Of a stretch of DNA of 64,000 bases, positions 16,629 to 25,942 are shown piece after piece. How positions within the stretch are numbered: position 1 is the first letter of the stretch; each line of letters begins with the position of its first letter. A program made the translations under genes and the position numbers. The stretch spans positions 1-64,000 of the forward strand of contig JAFIHA010000052.1 of NCBI GenBank assembly GCA_017848965.1, written 5' to 3'. The stretch comes from Dechloromonas aromatica (nom. nud.). GTDB taxonomy: Bacteria; Pseudomonadota; Gammaproteobacteria; Burkholderiales; Rhodocyclaceae. The notes below the pieces were generated by a model. The model had not been told where the DNA came from. It made no database searches and saw only the letters and a list, made by a program, of their open reading frames with translations.

Positions 16629-17060
16629 TCAGCGCTGGCCGGCCCGCAGCCGGATGGCCTCGATGTAGGCCTGCGCGTCCATCGCCGTTCCCTGGCGCTG
16701 GGCGCGCCAGATGGTTTCTCCCAGACATTCCAGCAACACGTGTTCGGCCTCGTGCGCGTCCATCCGCGCGCGCAGGCTGTCAAATGCCGCCCTGATCCCC
16801 GGCGGCTGGTCGATGCTCAACTGCTCATGAATCGCCAGGTGCAGCGAGAGGTGGAGGAAGGGGTTCATTTGCCCGCCGTCCGGCGTCCAGTCCTGGTTGA
16901 GTGCCATTTCGGGGCTGGCGAGGAGGGCGTGGTACTCGGGGTGCCGGGCGGCAATGTCGGCGGCGGCGATTTCGGCGCCGACCACCGGCAGGCGTTCGAG
17001 GTGTTTTTTCCAGGCGGCGCAGAAGAACTGGCGCACCTGATCACGGCTGGGATTGAACAT
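16629..17060 (-). CDS. DUF1841 family protein
   Basis: A 143-residue cytosolic protein with the DUF1841 pattern: MFNPSRDQVRQFFCAAW at the start, RHPEYHALL, NPFLHLSLHLAIHEQLSIDQ in the middle and EAEHVLLECLGE near the end. The family is widespread in Betaproteobacteria and uncharacterised. The start overlaps the end of the FIST gene by 20 nt, so it belongs to the nth-FIST operon. Confidence 0.88.
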   Translation of the reverse strand: MFNPSRDQVRQFFCAAWKKHLERLPVVGAEIAAADIAARHPEYHALLASPEMALNQDWTPDGGQMNPFLHLSLHLAIHEQLSIDQPPGIRAAFDSLRARMDAHEAEHVLLECLGETIWRAQRQGTAMDAQAYIEAIRLRAGQR

Positions 17061-18072
17061 TGGGTTTCTCGTAAAGCAGGGTCAGGACGGCATTGCTGAA
17101 CAGACGGTTGGCGTCGGCCAGCGGAAAGATTTGCCCGGTACCGTAGGCGCCGAGCAGGGGAACGTCGGGGAAAATCCCGGTAAAGGCCAGGCGGTCGAGG
17201 TCGTCGTTGCCGTAAAAAAGGGGGCCGCGGCCGAGGCAGGAGAACATCAGTGCGAATGCCGGGCTGCTGCCGGCGGTGCGCGCCTCGTGCAACTGCTCGT
17301 GGATTTCCTGGCTGGCGGCGGTCGGCTGGCGCATCGCCCAGCGCACGGTTTCACCGATGGCGAACGGCGCGGCCATGGTCAGCGAGCCGTCCGCGTTGAG
17401 CGCCAGGATGCCGGTGGCCGGTGCAGCGTCGGCGGCCAATAGATATAAGTGGTGGAGCAGGGTTTGGTCGCGCCATTCTTCAGGGAGGCTCTGGCGCAAG
17501 CTGTCGATTGCCGGCTGCCCGTTCAGTTCGCGCAGTTCATGGCCGTGGGCGGCGGTGACGGTCATCGTTTCGCCAAGCCGGCGCAAGCCGGGGGAGAGCA
17601 GCGCCGTGGCAGACAGCGCGGGCAGGGCCACGGTACACCGGGCGTCGGCGCAGGGACGGGCATTGATCCAGGCTTCGCCCTGGCTGTCGATGATGCCGGC
17701 ACGCCGTTCACCATGCTGCCAGTCGAGCGCCAGCCGTCCCTGATTGCTCAGCGAGAGCAAGGGAGAGCCGGCCTTGTCCGGCGGCTTCGGCAAACCGGAA
17801 AAAACCAGCACCGCCGCGCCCGGTTGGTCGATTTGCCAGCCCTCTTCGGTGAGTAGGCCGCTTGCCGTACAACCGCTGATCTGCAGGCAGGCCGCGGCAC
17901 CGGCGGCGCAGCGCAGGGTTTCGGGCAAGAGGCGGGTGAAATCGCGCGTCAGCAGCAGCAAGACGAATTCGGCGCGGCGCAGGCTTGCCCGCTCGAGGGC
18001 GCGCGCGACCGCCTCGCCGGCCAGCTCGGGCGTTGCGACAAACCCTTTCGCCTGGCCGCTGGCGACGATCAC
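17041..18072 (-). CDS. FIST domain sensory protein
   Basis: A 343-residue protein with FIST N and FIST C domains, small-ligand sensory modules typical of signalling proteins. Marks include EFVLLLLTRDFTRLLPETL, an ISGCTASGLLTEEGW turn, and a C-terminal FALMFSCLGRGPLFYGN that is diagnostic for FIST_C. I place the start at a GTG that overlaps the nth stop (GTGA), behind AGGGA; the longer ATG version would overlap nth by 46 nt. No output domain is attached, so it must act through a partner. Confidence 0.85.
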   Translation of the reverse strand: MIVASGQAKGFVATPELAGEAVARALERASLRRAEFVLLLLTRDFTRLLPETLRCAAGAAACLQISGCTASGLLTEEGWQIDQPGAAVLVFSGLPKPPDKAGSPLLSLSNQGRLALDWQHGERRAGIIDSQGEAWINARPCADARCTVALPALSATALLSPGLRRLGETMTVTAAHGHELRELNGQPAIDSLRQSLPEEWRDQTLLHHLYLLAADAAPATGILALNADGSLTMAAPFAIGETVRWAMRQPTAASQEIHEQLHEARTAGSSPAFALMFSCLGRGPLFYGNDDLDRLAFTGIFPDVPLLGAYGTGQIFPLADANRLFSNAVLTLLYEKPNVQSQP

Positions 18073-18701
18073 GCGGTCTTGTCCCTGAATTCGCAGAGAT
18101 CGTAGACGCAGCACGCCGCGCAGGCCGGTTGGCGTGCCTTGCAGACGTAGCGGCCGTGCAGGATCAGCCAGTGATGCGCATCCTTGAGAAATTCGCGCGG
18201 GGTAACGCGGAGCAGCTTGTTTTCCACTTCGACGACGGTCTTGCCGGGGGCCAGCCCGGTGCGGTTGCCGAGACGGAAGATGTGCGTGTCGACGGCGATC
18301 GTCGGTTGACCGAAAGCCGTGTTGAGAACGACGTTGGCGGTCTTGCGGCCGACACCGGGCAGTGCTTCGAGCGCGGCGCGGTCGGCGGGAACCTCGCCGG
18401 CGTGTCGTTCGAGCAGGATGCGGCAGGTGGCAATGACGTTTTTCGCCTTGGTCCGGTAGAGGCCGATCGTCTTGATGTAATCGCGCAGGCCATCTTCGCC
18501 GAGGGCGAGCATCGAGGTGGCGTCGGGGGCGACCGGGAAGAGGCGGGCGGTCGCCTTGTTGACGCCGACATCGGTCGCCTGGGCGGAGAGGATGACGGCG
18601 ATCAGGAGCTGGAAAGGGGTCGCGTAAGCCAACTCGGTAGTTGGCGCCGGATTGTTTTCGCGCAGGCGCTGATAGAACTGTTCGACGACGGATTTTTTCA
18701 C
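18069..18701 (-). CDS. nth: Endonuclease III
   Basis: A 210-residue DNA glycosylase/AP lyase for oxidised pyrimidines. The helix-hairpin-helix reads LPGVGRKTANVVL with the catalytic Lys, and the catalytic Asp lies in AVDTHIFRLGNRTGL. The C terminus has four Cys in the C-x6-C-x2-C-x5-C spacing of the [4Fe-4S] loop (CKARQPACAACCVYDLC). In many proteobacteria nth directly follows rsxE. Here an RlmN-like gene and two + strand genes separate them. Confidence 0.96.
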   Translation of the reverse strand: MKKSVVEQFYQRLRENNPAPTTELAYATPFQLLIAVILSAQATDVGVNKATARLFPVAPDATSMLALGEDGLRDYIKTIGLYRTKAKNVIATCRILLERHAGEVPADRAALEALPGVGRKTANVVLNTAFGQPTIAVDTHIFRLGNRTGLAPGKTVVEVENKLLRVTPREFLKDAHHWLILHGRYVCKARQPACAACCVYDLCEFRDKTA

Positions 18702-18771
18702 GGTCAGGCGGGGGCGGGGATTGTCAGTCGTTAGGGAATGCGCGATATTGGCGGGCGATGCATTTTAACTG

Positions 18772-18939
18772 ATGAAGAATAGAGCAAACGACGCAGATGC
18801 GCTTACGGTCGAGGAGGAGGCAGACTCGGGAGATTCCGCTGTCGCCATGCCGGATGAATTTCGCGAGGCGTTGCGGGTTGCTGATGTGCGGGCGGTGGGT
18901 GTGAACGGGGAAACCCACCATTTCGCGGGGCCGGCATGA
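18772..18939 (+). CDS. Possible 55-residue protein coupled to the peroxidase gene
   Basis: An ATG at 18772 opens a 55-codon frame (MKNRANDADALTVEEEADSG at the start) whose TGA overlaps the peroxidase ATG in an ATGA arrangement. The overlap and codon use favour a real gene, but no strong ribosome site is visible. The opposite strand also has an open frame here. No family recognised. Confidence 0.35.
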   Translation: MKNRANDADALTVEEEADSGDSAVAMPDEFREALRVADVRAVGVNGETHHFAGPA

Positions 18940-19949
18940 AAAAACTGCTGGCTTCCCTGCTGCTGCTGGTCGTGGTGGTCGGTGCGGCCTGGTACTCGAT
19001 GACCGGGCGCGACGATGACAACCTGCTGGACGAAGATTTCACGCTGCCCAACGATGGCGCGACGCTGGCCCTGCGTCCCCTGCCTCTGCCCAAACAGCAG
19101 CCGCCGCTGCGCGTTTCGCTCGGCGAGCGCCTGTTCTTCGATACCCGCCTCTCCGCCGACAAGACGATAGCCTGCGCCACCTGCCATCGCTTCGATCTCG
19201 GGGGCGCCGACGGCCAGCAGGTTTCGATCGGCATCGGTGGCGCCCGTGGTCCGATCAATGCGCCGACCGTCTTCAACAGTGGCTATGCCTTCGCCCAGTT
19301 CTGGGACGGGCGGGCGGCCACCCTTGAGGAGCAGGCGGCCGGGCCGGTGCACAATCCCCTTGAAATGGGATCGTCGTGGCCGGTCGTTCTCGAACGTCTG
19401 AATGCCGATGCGGCGATCCGGCGGGATTTTTCGCTGGCCTATGCGGACGGTCTGACGGCGGCCAATGTCGCCAACGCGATCGCCACCTTCGAACGCACCC
19501 TGATCACCCCGGACGCGCCCTTCGATCGCTATCTGGCGGGAGATAGGCAGGCCATCGGCAAACTCGCCATCGACGGTTATCAGCGTTTCCGCGACTATGG
19601 CTGCATCAGTTGTCACCAGGGGGTGCTGCTGGGCGGCAACATGTATCAGAAATTCGGCGTCCTCGGCGACTACTTCGCCGATCGCAAGCTGACCACGGCC
19701 GATCTCGGGCGCTACAACGTCACCGGTCGCGAGGAGGACAAGCATGTCTTCAAGGTACCGAGTCTGCGCAACGTTGCCCTGACTGCGCCCTATTTCCATG
19801 ACGGTTCGACCTATTCCCTGGCCGCCGCGGTCGCCATCATGGGGCGCTACCAACTGGGGCGCGAGTTGTCGCAGGAAGACGTGGCGGCGATCGTCGCCTT
19901 TCTCGAAAGCCTGACCGGCAAGCAGCCCGTCAAGGGGCTGACCCAATGA
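18936..19949 (+). CDS. Di-heme cytochrome c peroxidase / MauG-like protein
   Basis: A 337-residue exported protein. Residues 1-20 form a signal anchor (KKLLASLLLLVVVVGAAW). Two c-type heme sites are visible, CATCH near residue 76 and CISCH near residue 225, as in bacterial di-heme peroxidases. Conserved blocks RVSLGERLFFDTRLS, FWDGRAATLEEQA, FERTLITPDAPFDRYLAG and VPSLRNVALTAPYFHDGS support the family. It would reduce H2O2 in the periplasm with electrons from small cytochromes, or oxidise a protein if MauG-like. Its stop overlaps the GGDEF-EAL gene (ATGA). Confidence 0.92.
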   Translation: MKKLLASLLLLVVVVGAAWYSMTGRDDDNLLDEDFTLPNDGATLALRPLPLPKQQPPLRVSLGERLFFDTRLSADKTIACATCHRFDLGGADGQQVSIGIGGARGPINAPTVFNSGYAFAQFWDGRAATLEEQAAGPVHNPLEMGSSWPVVLERLNADAAIRRDFSLAYADGLTAANVANAIATFERTLITPDAPFDRYLAGDRQAIGKLAIDGYQRFRDYGCISCHQGVLLGGNMYQKFGVLGDYFADRKLTTADLGRYNVTGREEDKHVFKVPSLRNVALTAPYFHDGSTYSLAAAVAIMGRYQLGRELSQEDVAAIVAFLESLTGKQPVKGLTQ

Positions 19950-22528
19950 GCCTGACTCTGGCCGAACTGCGGGCGCACCGGGGATGGAAGGTGATGCTGG
20001 TCGTCACCCTGACCACCTTGCTGACCTGGCTGTTTTTCAAGGCCGACGAAGTCTCGTCGCAGGCGCACGATAACTACACCCGCATGCTGCGCCAGTTTCA
20101 GCGCTACGACGAACAACTGGCTTCCAAGGTCGTCGCCAGCCATGCCGGGCTGGTCCAGAACTACGACGGGATGGCCTTCTATCTGGCCCGCCTGCGGGAA
20201 ACCGGCCAGTCGCTGCGATCCTTCCCCGCCTGGCTGAACGGGACGCAAAGCGAATCGATCGCCCGGACGTTACAAGAATTGATCGCCGCCGAAGAGGCCA
20301 GGGCGCTCGATATCGACCGCTTTCAGCGGGCCAACGCCGTCCTGCGTAATTCCAAGCTGTATTTGCCGCAGGCGGCAAATGCCCTGCTTGTCAGCGAATC
20401 GTGGCCAACCGCGGGGGCTTTTGGCGATTTCATCCGCCACCTGGTCGGCATCAGCATGACGCGCAACCCGGATGACAGCGAATTGCGCCAGTTGCGCCGG
20501 GAACTGCAGGCGCTGCGCAATGCCGGGGGGCCGCCAGCGCTGGCCGGTATTCTGGTGCATGCCGAAGTTCTGCTCGAACAGAGTCCGGTGGTGGCAACCC
20601 TGGTCGACCGGATCACCAGGGCGCCGACCGCCGAACTCCATGACAAGCTGTTGCGCAGTTACCTGGAGGCTTACCGGTCGGCGGTCGCCTCCGCTTCCTA
20701 TCACCGCACGCTGCTCTACGCGATCGCCATGATGCTGCTCGGCTACGCGCTGTACGCGGTGTTCCGCATCGAGCGTGACCGGCGCGCCTTGCGCCTCGCC
20801 CACGCCGACCTGGCCACGCGCTACGAGGCGCAGCGGCGGGCCGAAGGCGAGTTGCGCTTGTATGGCACGGTGTTTACCCACGCCACCGAAGGCATGGTGA
20901 TCACCGACGCCAGCTCCCGCATCGTCGCCGTCAATCCGGCCTTCTGCGCGATTACCGGTTACGCGCCCGAGGAAGTCATCGGCAAGACGCCGGCCTTGCT
21001 CAATTCCGGGCGCCAGGGCGAGGATTTCTACCGCAACATGTGGCAGTCGCTGATCCAGATCGGCCAATGGCAGGGCGAGATCTGGAACCGGCGCAAGGAC
21101 GGCGGCATCTATCCGGAGTGGCTGTCGATCGCGGCAGTGCCCGACGAACCCGGCGAATCCGGCCATTTCATCGGCGTCTTCACCGACATTTCGGAACGCA
21201 AGCAGAGCGAGGCGCGCATCCATCACCTGGCGCACCACGACGCGCTCACCGGCCTGCCCAACCGGCTGCTGCTGGAGGACCGGATCGAACAGGGGATGCT
21301 CAAGTCCAAGCGCATGCACCGGCAGATGGGGATCATCTTCATCGACCTTGATCGCTTCAAGAACATCAACGATACCCTCGGCCACGCGGTCGGCGACGAG
21401 CTGCTGATCCAGGCGGCGCAGCGTGGACTGAACGCATTGCGCGAGACCGATACGCTGTGCCGGCAGGGCGGCGACGAATTCGTCGTCGTCCTGCCCGAGC
21501 TGGAGGGCGGTCAGGACGCGGCGCACATCTGCAGCAAGCTGCTCAGCGCCTTCTGTCAGCCCTACCTGTTGGCCGGGCACGAACTGACGGTAAGCGGCAG
21601 CGCCGGCATCGCCCTCTATCCCGAGGACGGCGAGTCCGCTTCCGAACTGCTGCGCAAGGCGGACGCGGCGATGTACCGGGCCAAGGAGGAAGGGCGCAAT
21701 ACCTTCTGCTTCTTCTCGCCGGAAATCAGTACCGCGACGCTCGGCGACCTGCTGCTGGAAAACGACCTGTTCGGCGCCCTCGACCGCCAGGAACTGCTGA
21801 TGTACTACCAGCCCAAGGTCGATGCCGGCAGCGGCGAGGTGGTCGGCGCCGAAGCACTGATCCGCTGGCAACATCACGAACGCGGCCTGGTTTCGCCGGA
21901 ACAGTTCATCCGCCTGGCCGAGGAAAACGGGCTGATCAACGCGATCGGCGAATGGGCGATCCGCAACGTCTGCGCCCAGCAGCGTGCCTGGCTCGACGCC
22001 GGCCTGCTGGTGGTGCCGGTGGCAGTCAATATTTCGGCGCTGCAGTTCGCGCAGCAGGATCTGCCCAACATGCTGGCACACGTCCTCGCCGATTACGGCC
22101 TGCCGCCGCAACTGATCGAGCTTGAACTGACCGAATCCCTGCTCATGCGCAATTCGGCGCGCGCCGCGCTGGTCCTCGACCGCTTGCGCAAGATGCACGT
22201 CCAGGTGGCGCTCGACGATTTCGGCACCGGCTATTCTTCGCTCAGCTACCTGCGCCAGTTCCCGCTGCATGCGCTGAAGATCGACCGCAGCTTCGTCAGC
22301 CAGATCGACGAGAACGGCGAGCCGGTCCGCCTCGCTTCAGCGATCATCGCCATGGCGCACGAGCTCGACCTGGTGGTGATCGCCGAAGGTGTCGAGAACG
22401 AGGTGCAGGCGAATTACCTGGCGGCGCACGGCTGCGACCATTTCCAGGGTTATTTCTACGGCCGTCCGCAGGCCGTCGAGGATTTCGGCAAGCTACTGGC
22501 CGGCCGCCGGCTTGGCAGCGTCGCCTGA
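19946..22528 (+). CDS. Membrane PAS-GGDEF-EAL cyclic-di-GMP protein
   Basis: An 860-residue signalling protein. An N-terminal helix (VTLTTLLTWLFF) and a second near residue 260 (LLYAIAMMLLGYALYAVF) enclose a periplasmic region of about 220 residues. A PAS domain follows (residues about 300-420, EGMVITDASSRIVAVNPAFC). The diguanylate cyclase domain has an intact RQGGDEF near residue 509. The phosphodiesterase domain has GAEALIRWQH and later DDFGTGYSSLSYL, so both may be active. Translation is coupled to the peroxidase gene, suggesting that redox or peroxide state is linked to c-di-GMP output. Its 3' end overlaps the convergent radical SAM gene by 36 nt. Confidence 0.92.
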   Translation: MSLTLAELRAHRGWKVMLVVTLTTLLTWLFFKADEVSSQAHDNYTRMLRQFQRYDEQLASKVVASHAGLVQNYDGMAFYLARLRETGQSLRSFPAWLNGTQSESIARTLQELIAAEEARALDIDRFQRANAVLRNSKLYLPQAANALLVSESWPTAGAFGDFIRHLVGISMTRNPDDSELRQLRRELQALRNAGGPPALAGILVHAEVLLEQSPVVATLVDRITRAPTAELHDKLLRSYLEAYRSAVASASYHRTLLYAIAMMLLGYALYAVFRIERDRRALRLAHADLATRYEAQRRAEGELRLYGTVFTHATEGMVITDASSRIVAVNPAFCAITGYAPEEVIGKTPALLNSGRQGEDFYRNMWQSLIQIGQWQGEIWNRRKDGGIYPEWLSIAAVPDEPGESGHFIGVFTDISERKQSEARIHHLAHHDALTGLPNRLLLEDRIEQGMLKSKRMHRQMGIIFIDLDRFKNINDTLGHAVGDELLIQAAQRGLNALRETDTLCRQGGDEFVVVLPELEGGQDAAHICSKLLSAFCQPYLLAGHELTVSGSAGIALYPEDGESASELLRKADAAMYRAKEEGRNTFCFFSPEISTATLGDLLLENDLFGALDRQELLMYYQPKVDAGSGEVVGAEALIRWQHHERGLVSPEQFIRLAEENGLINAIGEWAIRNVCAQQRAWLDAGLLVVPVAVNISALQFAQQDLPNMLAHVLADYGLPPQLIELELTESLLMRNSARAALVLDRLRKMHVQVALDDFGTGYSSLSYLRQFPLHALKIDRSFVSQIDENGEPVRLASAIIAMAHELDLVVIAEGVENEVQANYLAAHGCDHFQGYFYGRPQAVEDFGKLLAGRRLGSVA

Positions 22529-23557
22529 TCCGGCGCGGCGTCCGCTTGCCAGCGAGCCGTCCAGGCGGCGGGCGCGCAGCTGGCCGCAACCGCCATCGAC
22601 TTCCTGCCCGGCCGACTGGCGGACCGTGGTGCGGATGCCGTGGGCGTGCAGGTAATGCGCCAGTTCGGTGATGCGTTCGCTCGAAGGGCGCTGGAAATCG
22701 AGGGCGGCTGTCGTGTTGTACGGGATCAGGTTGATCAGCGCGTATTTGCCGCGCAGCAAGCGGACGACGCCGTCCATTTCGGCGAGGCTGTCGTTGATCC
22801 CGGCGAGCAGCGTCCATTGGTACTGGATCGGATAACCGGTCAGGCGGGCGTAGTCCTCGGCCAGCGCCACCAGCAGTTCCGGCGCCATCTGCGGCGCGCG
22901 TGGCAGCAGGCGGGTGCGCAGGGCGGCGTCGGTGGTATGCAGCGATAGCGCCAGCGCCGGGCGTACCTTTTGTTGCGGCAGGCGTTCGAAGACGCGCGGA
23001 TCGCCTACCGTCGAAAAGACCAGGTTCTTGTGCCCGAAGCCGCCGGCGGTGCCGAGCAGGTCGATCGCCTCGAGCACGTTGTCGAGGTTGTGCGCCGGCT
23101 CGCCCATGCCCATGAAGACGACGCGGCGCAAGGTCTGGCGGTGGCGGGCGAGGACCACCTGGGCCAGCATCTCGGCGCTGCTCATCTGGCGCAGCAGGCC
23201 GCTGCGGCCGGTCATGCAGAAGGTGCAGCCGACGGCGCAGCCGATCTGCGTCGAGATGCAGACGCCGTCGCGCGGCAGCAGCACGCTCTCGACGGTCTGG
23301 CCGTCGGCCAGCTCGACGAGCAGCCGGCTGCCGTCGCTGGCCGGATGTTCGGAGACGACGCGGGCGAGCCCGGCGAGTTCTTCCTCAAGTTCGGGCAGCG
23401 CCTGGCGCAGCGCCAGCGGCAGGTAGTTCTCCGCCGCCTGGCGGCGGCTGCCGGCGTCCAGCGCCAGGCCCTGCAGCCAGGCGCGTAGCAGGCGTGCCTC
23501 ATGGGCCGGTTTGGCGCCCAACGCGCGCAGCCGGGCGCGGAAATCGTCCAGGTGCAC
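22493..23557 (-). CDS. RlmN/Cfr-family radical SAM RNA methyltransferase-like protein
   Basis: A 354-residue protein with the cluster motif CAVGCTFCMTGRSG near residue 109 (C-x3-C-x2-C), MGMGEPAHNLDNVL and STVGDP, all typical of RlmN/Cfr. A C-terminal TTVRQSAGQEVDGGCGQL has the second catalytic Cys region. RlmN methylates C2 of A2503 in 23S rRNA and A37 in tRNAs. This sequence diverges from canonical RlmN at the N terminus and may be the second, RlmN-like paralogue found in some Betaproteobacteria. It ends with a Gly/Ala-rich tail overlapping the GGDEF-EAL gene. Confidence 0.82.
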   Translation of the reverse strand: MHLDDFRARLRALGAKPAHEARLLRAWLQGLALDAGSRRQAAENYLPLALRQALPELEEELAGLARVVSEHPASDGSRLLVELADGQTVESVLLPRDGVCISTQIGCAVGCTFCMTGRSGLLRQMSSAEMLAQVVLARHRQTLRRVVFMGMGEPAHNLDNVLEAIDLLGTAGGFGHKNLVFSTVGDPRVFERLPQQKVRPALALSLHTTDAALRTRLLPRAPQMAPELLVALAEDYARLTGYPIQYQWTLLAGINDSLAEMDGVVRLLRGKYALINLIPYNTTAALDFQRPSSERITELAHYLHAHGIRTTVRQSAGQEVDGGCGQLRARRLDGSLASGRRAGSGDAAKPAAGQ

Positions 23558-23568
23558 TGCGCTGGCTG

Positions 23569-24261
23569 TCAGGCGCCGGCTTCGGCGGTCGCTTCGCCGG
23601 CGACCGGCGGCTTGCGCCGGGCGCGTTCGGCGGCGCGGGCATCCATCCAGTTCTTCCAGGCGATCAGGCAGCCGAGCAGGATGAAGGCGCCCGGCGGCAG
23701 CAGAGCGAGCAGGAAGCCGGGATAACTCTCGGGCAGGATGCGGATCGGACTCAGCGCCGGGAAGACCATGTCGATGCCGCCGAACAGCATGCCGTTACCG
23801 AGCAGCTCGCGCAGGCCGCCGAGCAGGGCGAGCACCCAGAGCAGGCCGAAACCCATGAAGATGCCGTCGATCGTCGAGTCGAGCGGCGGGTTCTTGGCGG
23901 CGAAGGCCTCGACCCGGGCGAGCACGATGCAGTTGGTGACGATCAGCGGAATGAAGATGCCCAGCACCACGTAGAGTTCGTGCAACTGCGCGTTGAACAG
24001 CAGGTCGACGACGGTGACCAGCGCGGCGACGATGAGGATGAAAACCGGGATGCGGATTTCATGCGGAATCAGGTTGCGCAGCGCGGCGATCGCCAGATTC
24101 GACATGGCCATCACCAGGATCGTCGCCAACGCCAGCATCACCCCATTGACGATGTTGGTACTGACCGCCAGCAGCGGGCAGAGGCCGAGTAGCTGGGCGA
24201 GTGCGGTGTTCTGTTTCCACAGGCCGTTGTAAGCGATTTTCGAGAACTGGTCGCGGGTCAT
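23569..24261 (-). CDS. rsxE: Electron transport complex subunit RsxE
   Basis: A 230-residue inner-membrane subunit with about six helices; it begins FSKIAYNGLWKQNTALAQLL with LGLCPLLAVSTNIVNG, a signature shared by RnfE/RsxE and RsxA. The start overlaps the rsxG stop (ATGA). The tail is Ala/Arg rich. Together with RsxABCDG it forms the ferredoxin/NAD-linked Rnf-type complex, used for reduced-ferredoxin supply or for keeping SoxR reduced. Confidence 0.95.
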   Translation of the reverse strand: MTRDQFSKIAYNGLWKQNTALAQLLGLCPLLAVSTNIVNGVMLALATILVMAMSNLAIAALRNLIPHEIRIPVFILIVAALVTVVDLLFNAQLHELYVVLGIFIPLIVTNCIVLARVEAFAAKNPPLDSTIDGIFMGFGLLWVLALLGGLRELLGNGMLFGGIDMVFPALSPIRILPESYPGFLLALLPPGAFILLGCLIAWKNWMDARAAERARRKPPVAGEATAEAGA

Positions 24262-24923
24262 GGTTGCTTCCCCTCCGAAAACAGCCGGTCGCGTTCGCCG
24301 TCCACCCAGCGCACGGCGCGCTGCACCGCCTTGGCGACGGCGCGCGGGCTGACCGTGGCGCCTGCATGGTAGTCGAGACGGCCGCCGTCCTTGCGCACGC
24401 GCCAGGCCTTGTCGCCAGCGCTGGCGAGCGAAAGACCGACGAACTGGTCAATCCAGGGCGCCGCCTTGTTCTTGTCCTTGCGCGGGTCGATGTAATCGCC
24501 CAGGCCCGGCGTTTCCTTGTGCTGAGTGACGCGCACCCCGGCCACCTTGCCGTCGGCGCGAACCGCGATCAGCAGGCGGATACGGCCGGCGTAGCCGTCC
24601 GGTGCCGCAGCTTCGAAAATCAGCGCGGCGGGCTGACCCGCCTTGCGCGCCCGGTACAGCGTGCTGGCTTCCTTCAGCCCGAGTTCCGGGGTCGGTGGCA
24701 AGAGCAGGCTGTCATCGAGCAGATTGTTGTCGTAATCGGCGGCCGGCAGTACCTCGTTGAGCAGCTTCATCTTCTCGGCCAGCGCCGAGGCTTCGATCGA
24801 CGGCTTGGTCCACTGGTAGGCGGCGGAGAGCAGGCCGGTGAACACGATGACGAAGAGAAAGAGGATGGCGGCGGTGCGCAGCGCCATGCCGGAGGCGGTG
24901 AATTCGCGCGGCGTGCTGGTCAT
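24258..24923 (-). CDS. rsxG: Electron transport complex subunit RsxG
   Basis: A 221-residue subunit. One N-terminal helix (TAAILFLFVIVFTGLLSAAY) anchors a periplasmic FMN-binding domain. The flavinylation motif DYHAGATVS near residue 185 has the D-x3-GAT form whose Thr takes FMN covalently via ApbE. KETPGLGDYIDPR is also typical. The ATG at 24923 overlaps the rsxD stop; longer in-frame extensions upstream are shadow of rsxD. Confidence 0.94.
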   Translation of the reverse strand: MTSTPREFTASGMALRTAAILFLFVIVFTGLLSAAYQWTKPSIEASALAEKMKLLNEVLPAADYDNNLLDDSLLLPPTPELGLKEASTLYRARKAGQPAALIFEAAAPDGYAGRIRLLIAVRADGKVAGVRVTQHKETPGLGDYIDPRKDKNKAAPWIDQFVGLSLASAGDKAWRVRKDGGRLDYHAGATVSPRAVAKAVQRAVRWVDGERDRLFSEGKQP

Positions 24924-25942
24924 GGCCGCCCCTCCTTCATGCCGAAGATGCGTGGCTGGGTCAGGCGGTCGATCAGCGGTGCCGACAGATTCATCAGCAA
25001 TACCGCGAAGGCGACGCCGTCGGGGTAGCCGCCGAAAACGCGGACGATGTAGGCGAGCAGCCCGGCGCCGAAGCCGAAGATCAGCTTGCCGCGCGGCGTC
25101 GTGCAACCGGAGACCGGGTCGGTGATGATGAAGAAGGCGCCGAGCATCGCACCGCCGGACAGCAGGTGGAACAGCGGGCTGGCGAAGCTCTCCGGCCGGT
25201 ACAGCCAGAGGCCGCCCGAGATCAGCACCATGGCGGCGAGGAAGGCGAGCGGCGCGTGCCAGGTGATGAGCTTGCGTTGCCACAGCCAGAGGCCGCCGAG
25301 CAGGTAGGCGCCGGTCACCCATTCCCAGCCGCGGCCGGCGAAGTTGCCGTAGATGTCCTGGTTTTCCAGCAGGTGGGCGACGTTGACCTGGCCTTCGCCG
25401 AGTTTCAGTGCCGTCTTCATCGCGTCGAGCGGGGTTGCGCCGGACAGGGCGTCGACGCGCGGCGCGAGGCCAAAGATGATGTTGAGCTGGTCGAGCAGCG
25501 GCAGCTTGAGGCCGATGCTCGGCCACTGCGACATCAGTGCCGGGAAGGCGACGATGCAGACGGCGAAGGCGACCATCGCCGGATTGAACGGGTTCTGCCC
25601 GAGACCGCCGTAAAGGTGTTTGGCGACGACGATGGCGAACAGGGTGCCGGTGGCGACCAGCCACCACGGCGCCAGCGGCGGGAAGGTGAGGGCGATCAGC
25701 CAGGCGGTGACGACCGCCGAACCGTCGGACAGGAAGAGCGCCAGCGGCTTGTCGCGCAGACGGAGGATGGCGGCTTCGGCGAGCAAGGCGGTGAACGAGG
25801 CGATCGCCAGCTGGACCAGGATCGCCGGGCCGACCAGCCAGGCATAGACGGCAATGCCGGGGATCAGGGCAAGGCAGACCTGGGTCATCACCTGGCTGAC
25901 GCTGGCGTCCTTGAGCAGGAAGGGGGCGGGGGCGAACATCAT
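24920..25942 (-). CDS. rsxD: Electron transport complex subunit RsxD
   Basis: A 340-residue polytopic subunit with around nine helices. The covalent FMN site is DALSGATPLDAMK near residue 170. LGQNPFNPAMVAFAVCIV and FIITDPVSGCTTPRGKLIFG are conserved RnfD blocks. The start overlaps the rsxC stop (ATGATG/TGA). Confidence 0.95.
   Translation of the reverse strand: MMFAPAPFLLKDASVSQVMTQVCLALIPGIAVYAWLVGPAILVQLAIASFTALLAEAAILRLRDKPLALFLSDGSAVVTAWLIALTFPPLAPWWLVATGTLFAIVVAKHLYGGLGQNPFNPAMVAFAVCIVAFPALMSQWPSIGLKLPLLDQLNIIFGLAPRVDALSGATPLDAMKTALKLGEGQVNVAHLLENQDIYGNFAGRGWEWVTGAYLLGGLWLWQRKLITWHAPLAFLAAMVLISGGLWLYRPESFASPLFHLLSGGAMLGAFFIITDPVSGCTTPRGKLIFGFGAGLLAYIVRVFGGYPDGVAFAVLLMNLSAPLIDRLTQPRIFGMKEGRP

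Noticed and set aside
20270..22270. Long antisense ORF opposite the GGDEF-EAL gene
   Set aside because: A GC-skew shadow: Gln/Asp/Val-rich without domains, fully covered by a convincing gene. The same holds for 5110-6429 (+), 25166-26830 (+), 34187-35815 (-) and 61767-63998 (-).
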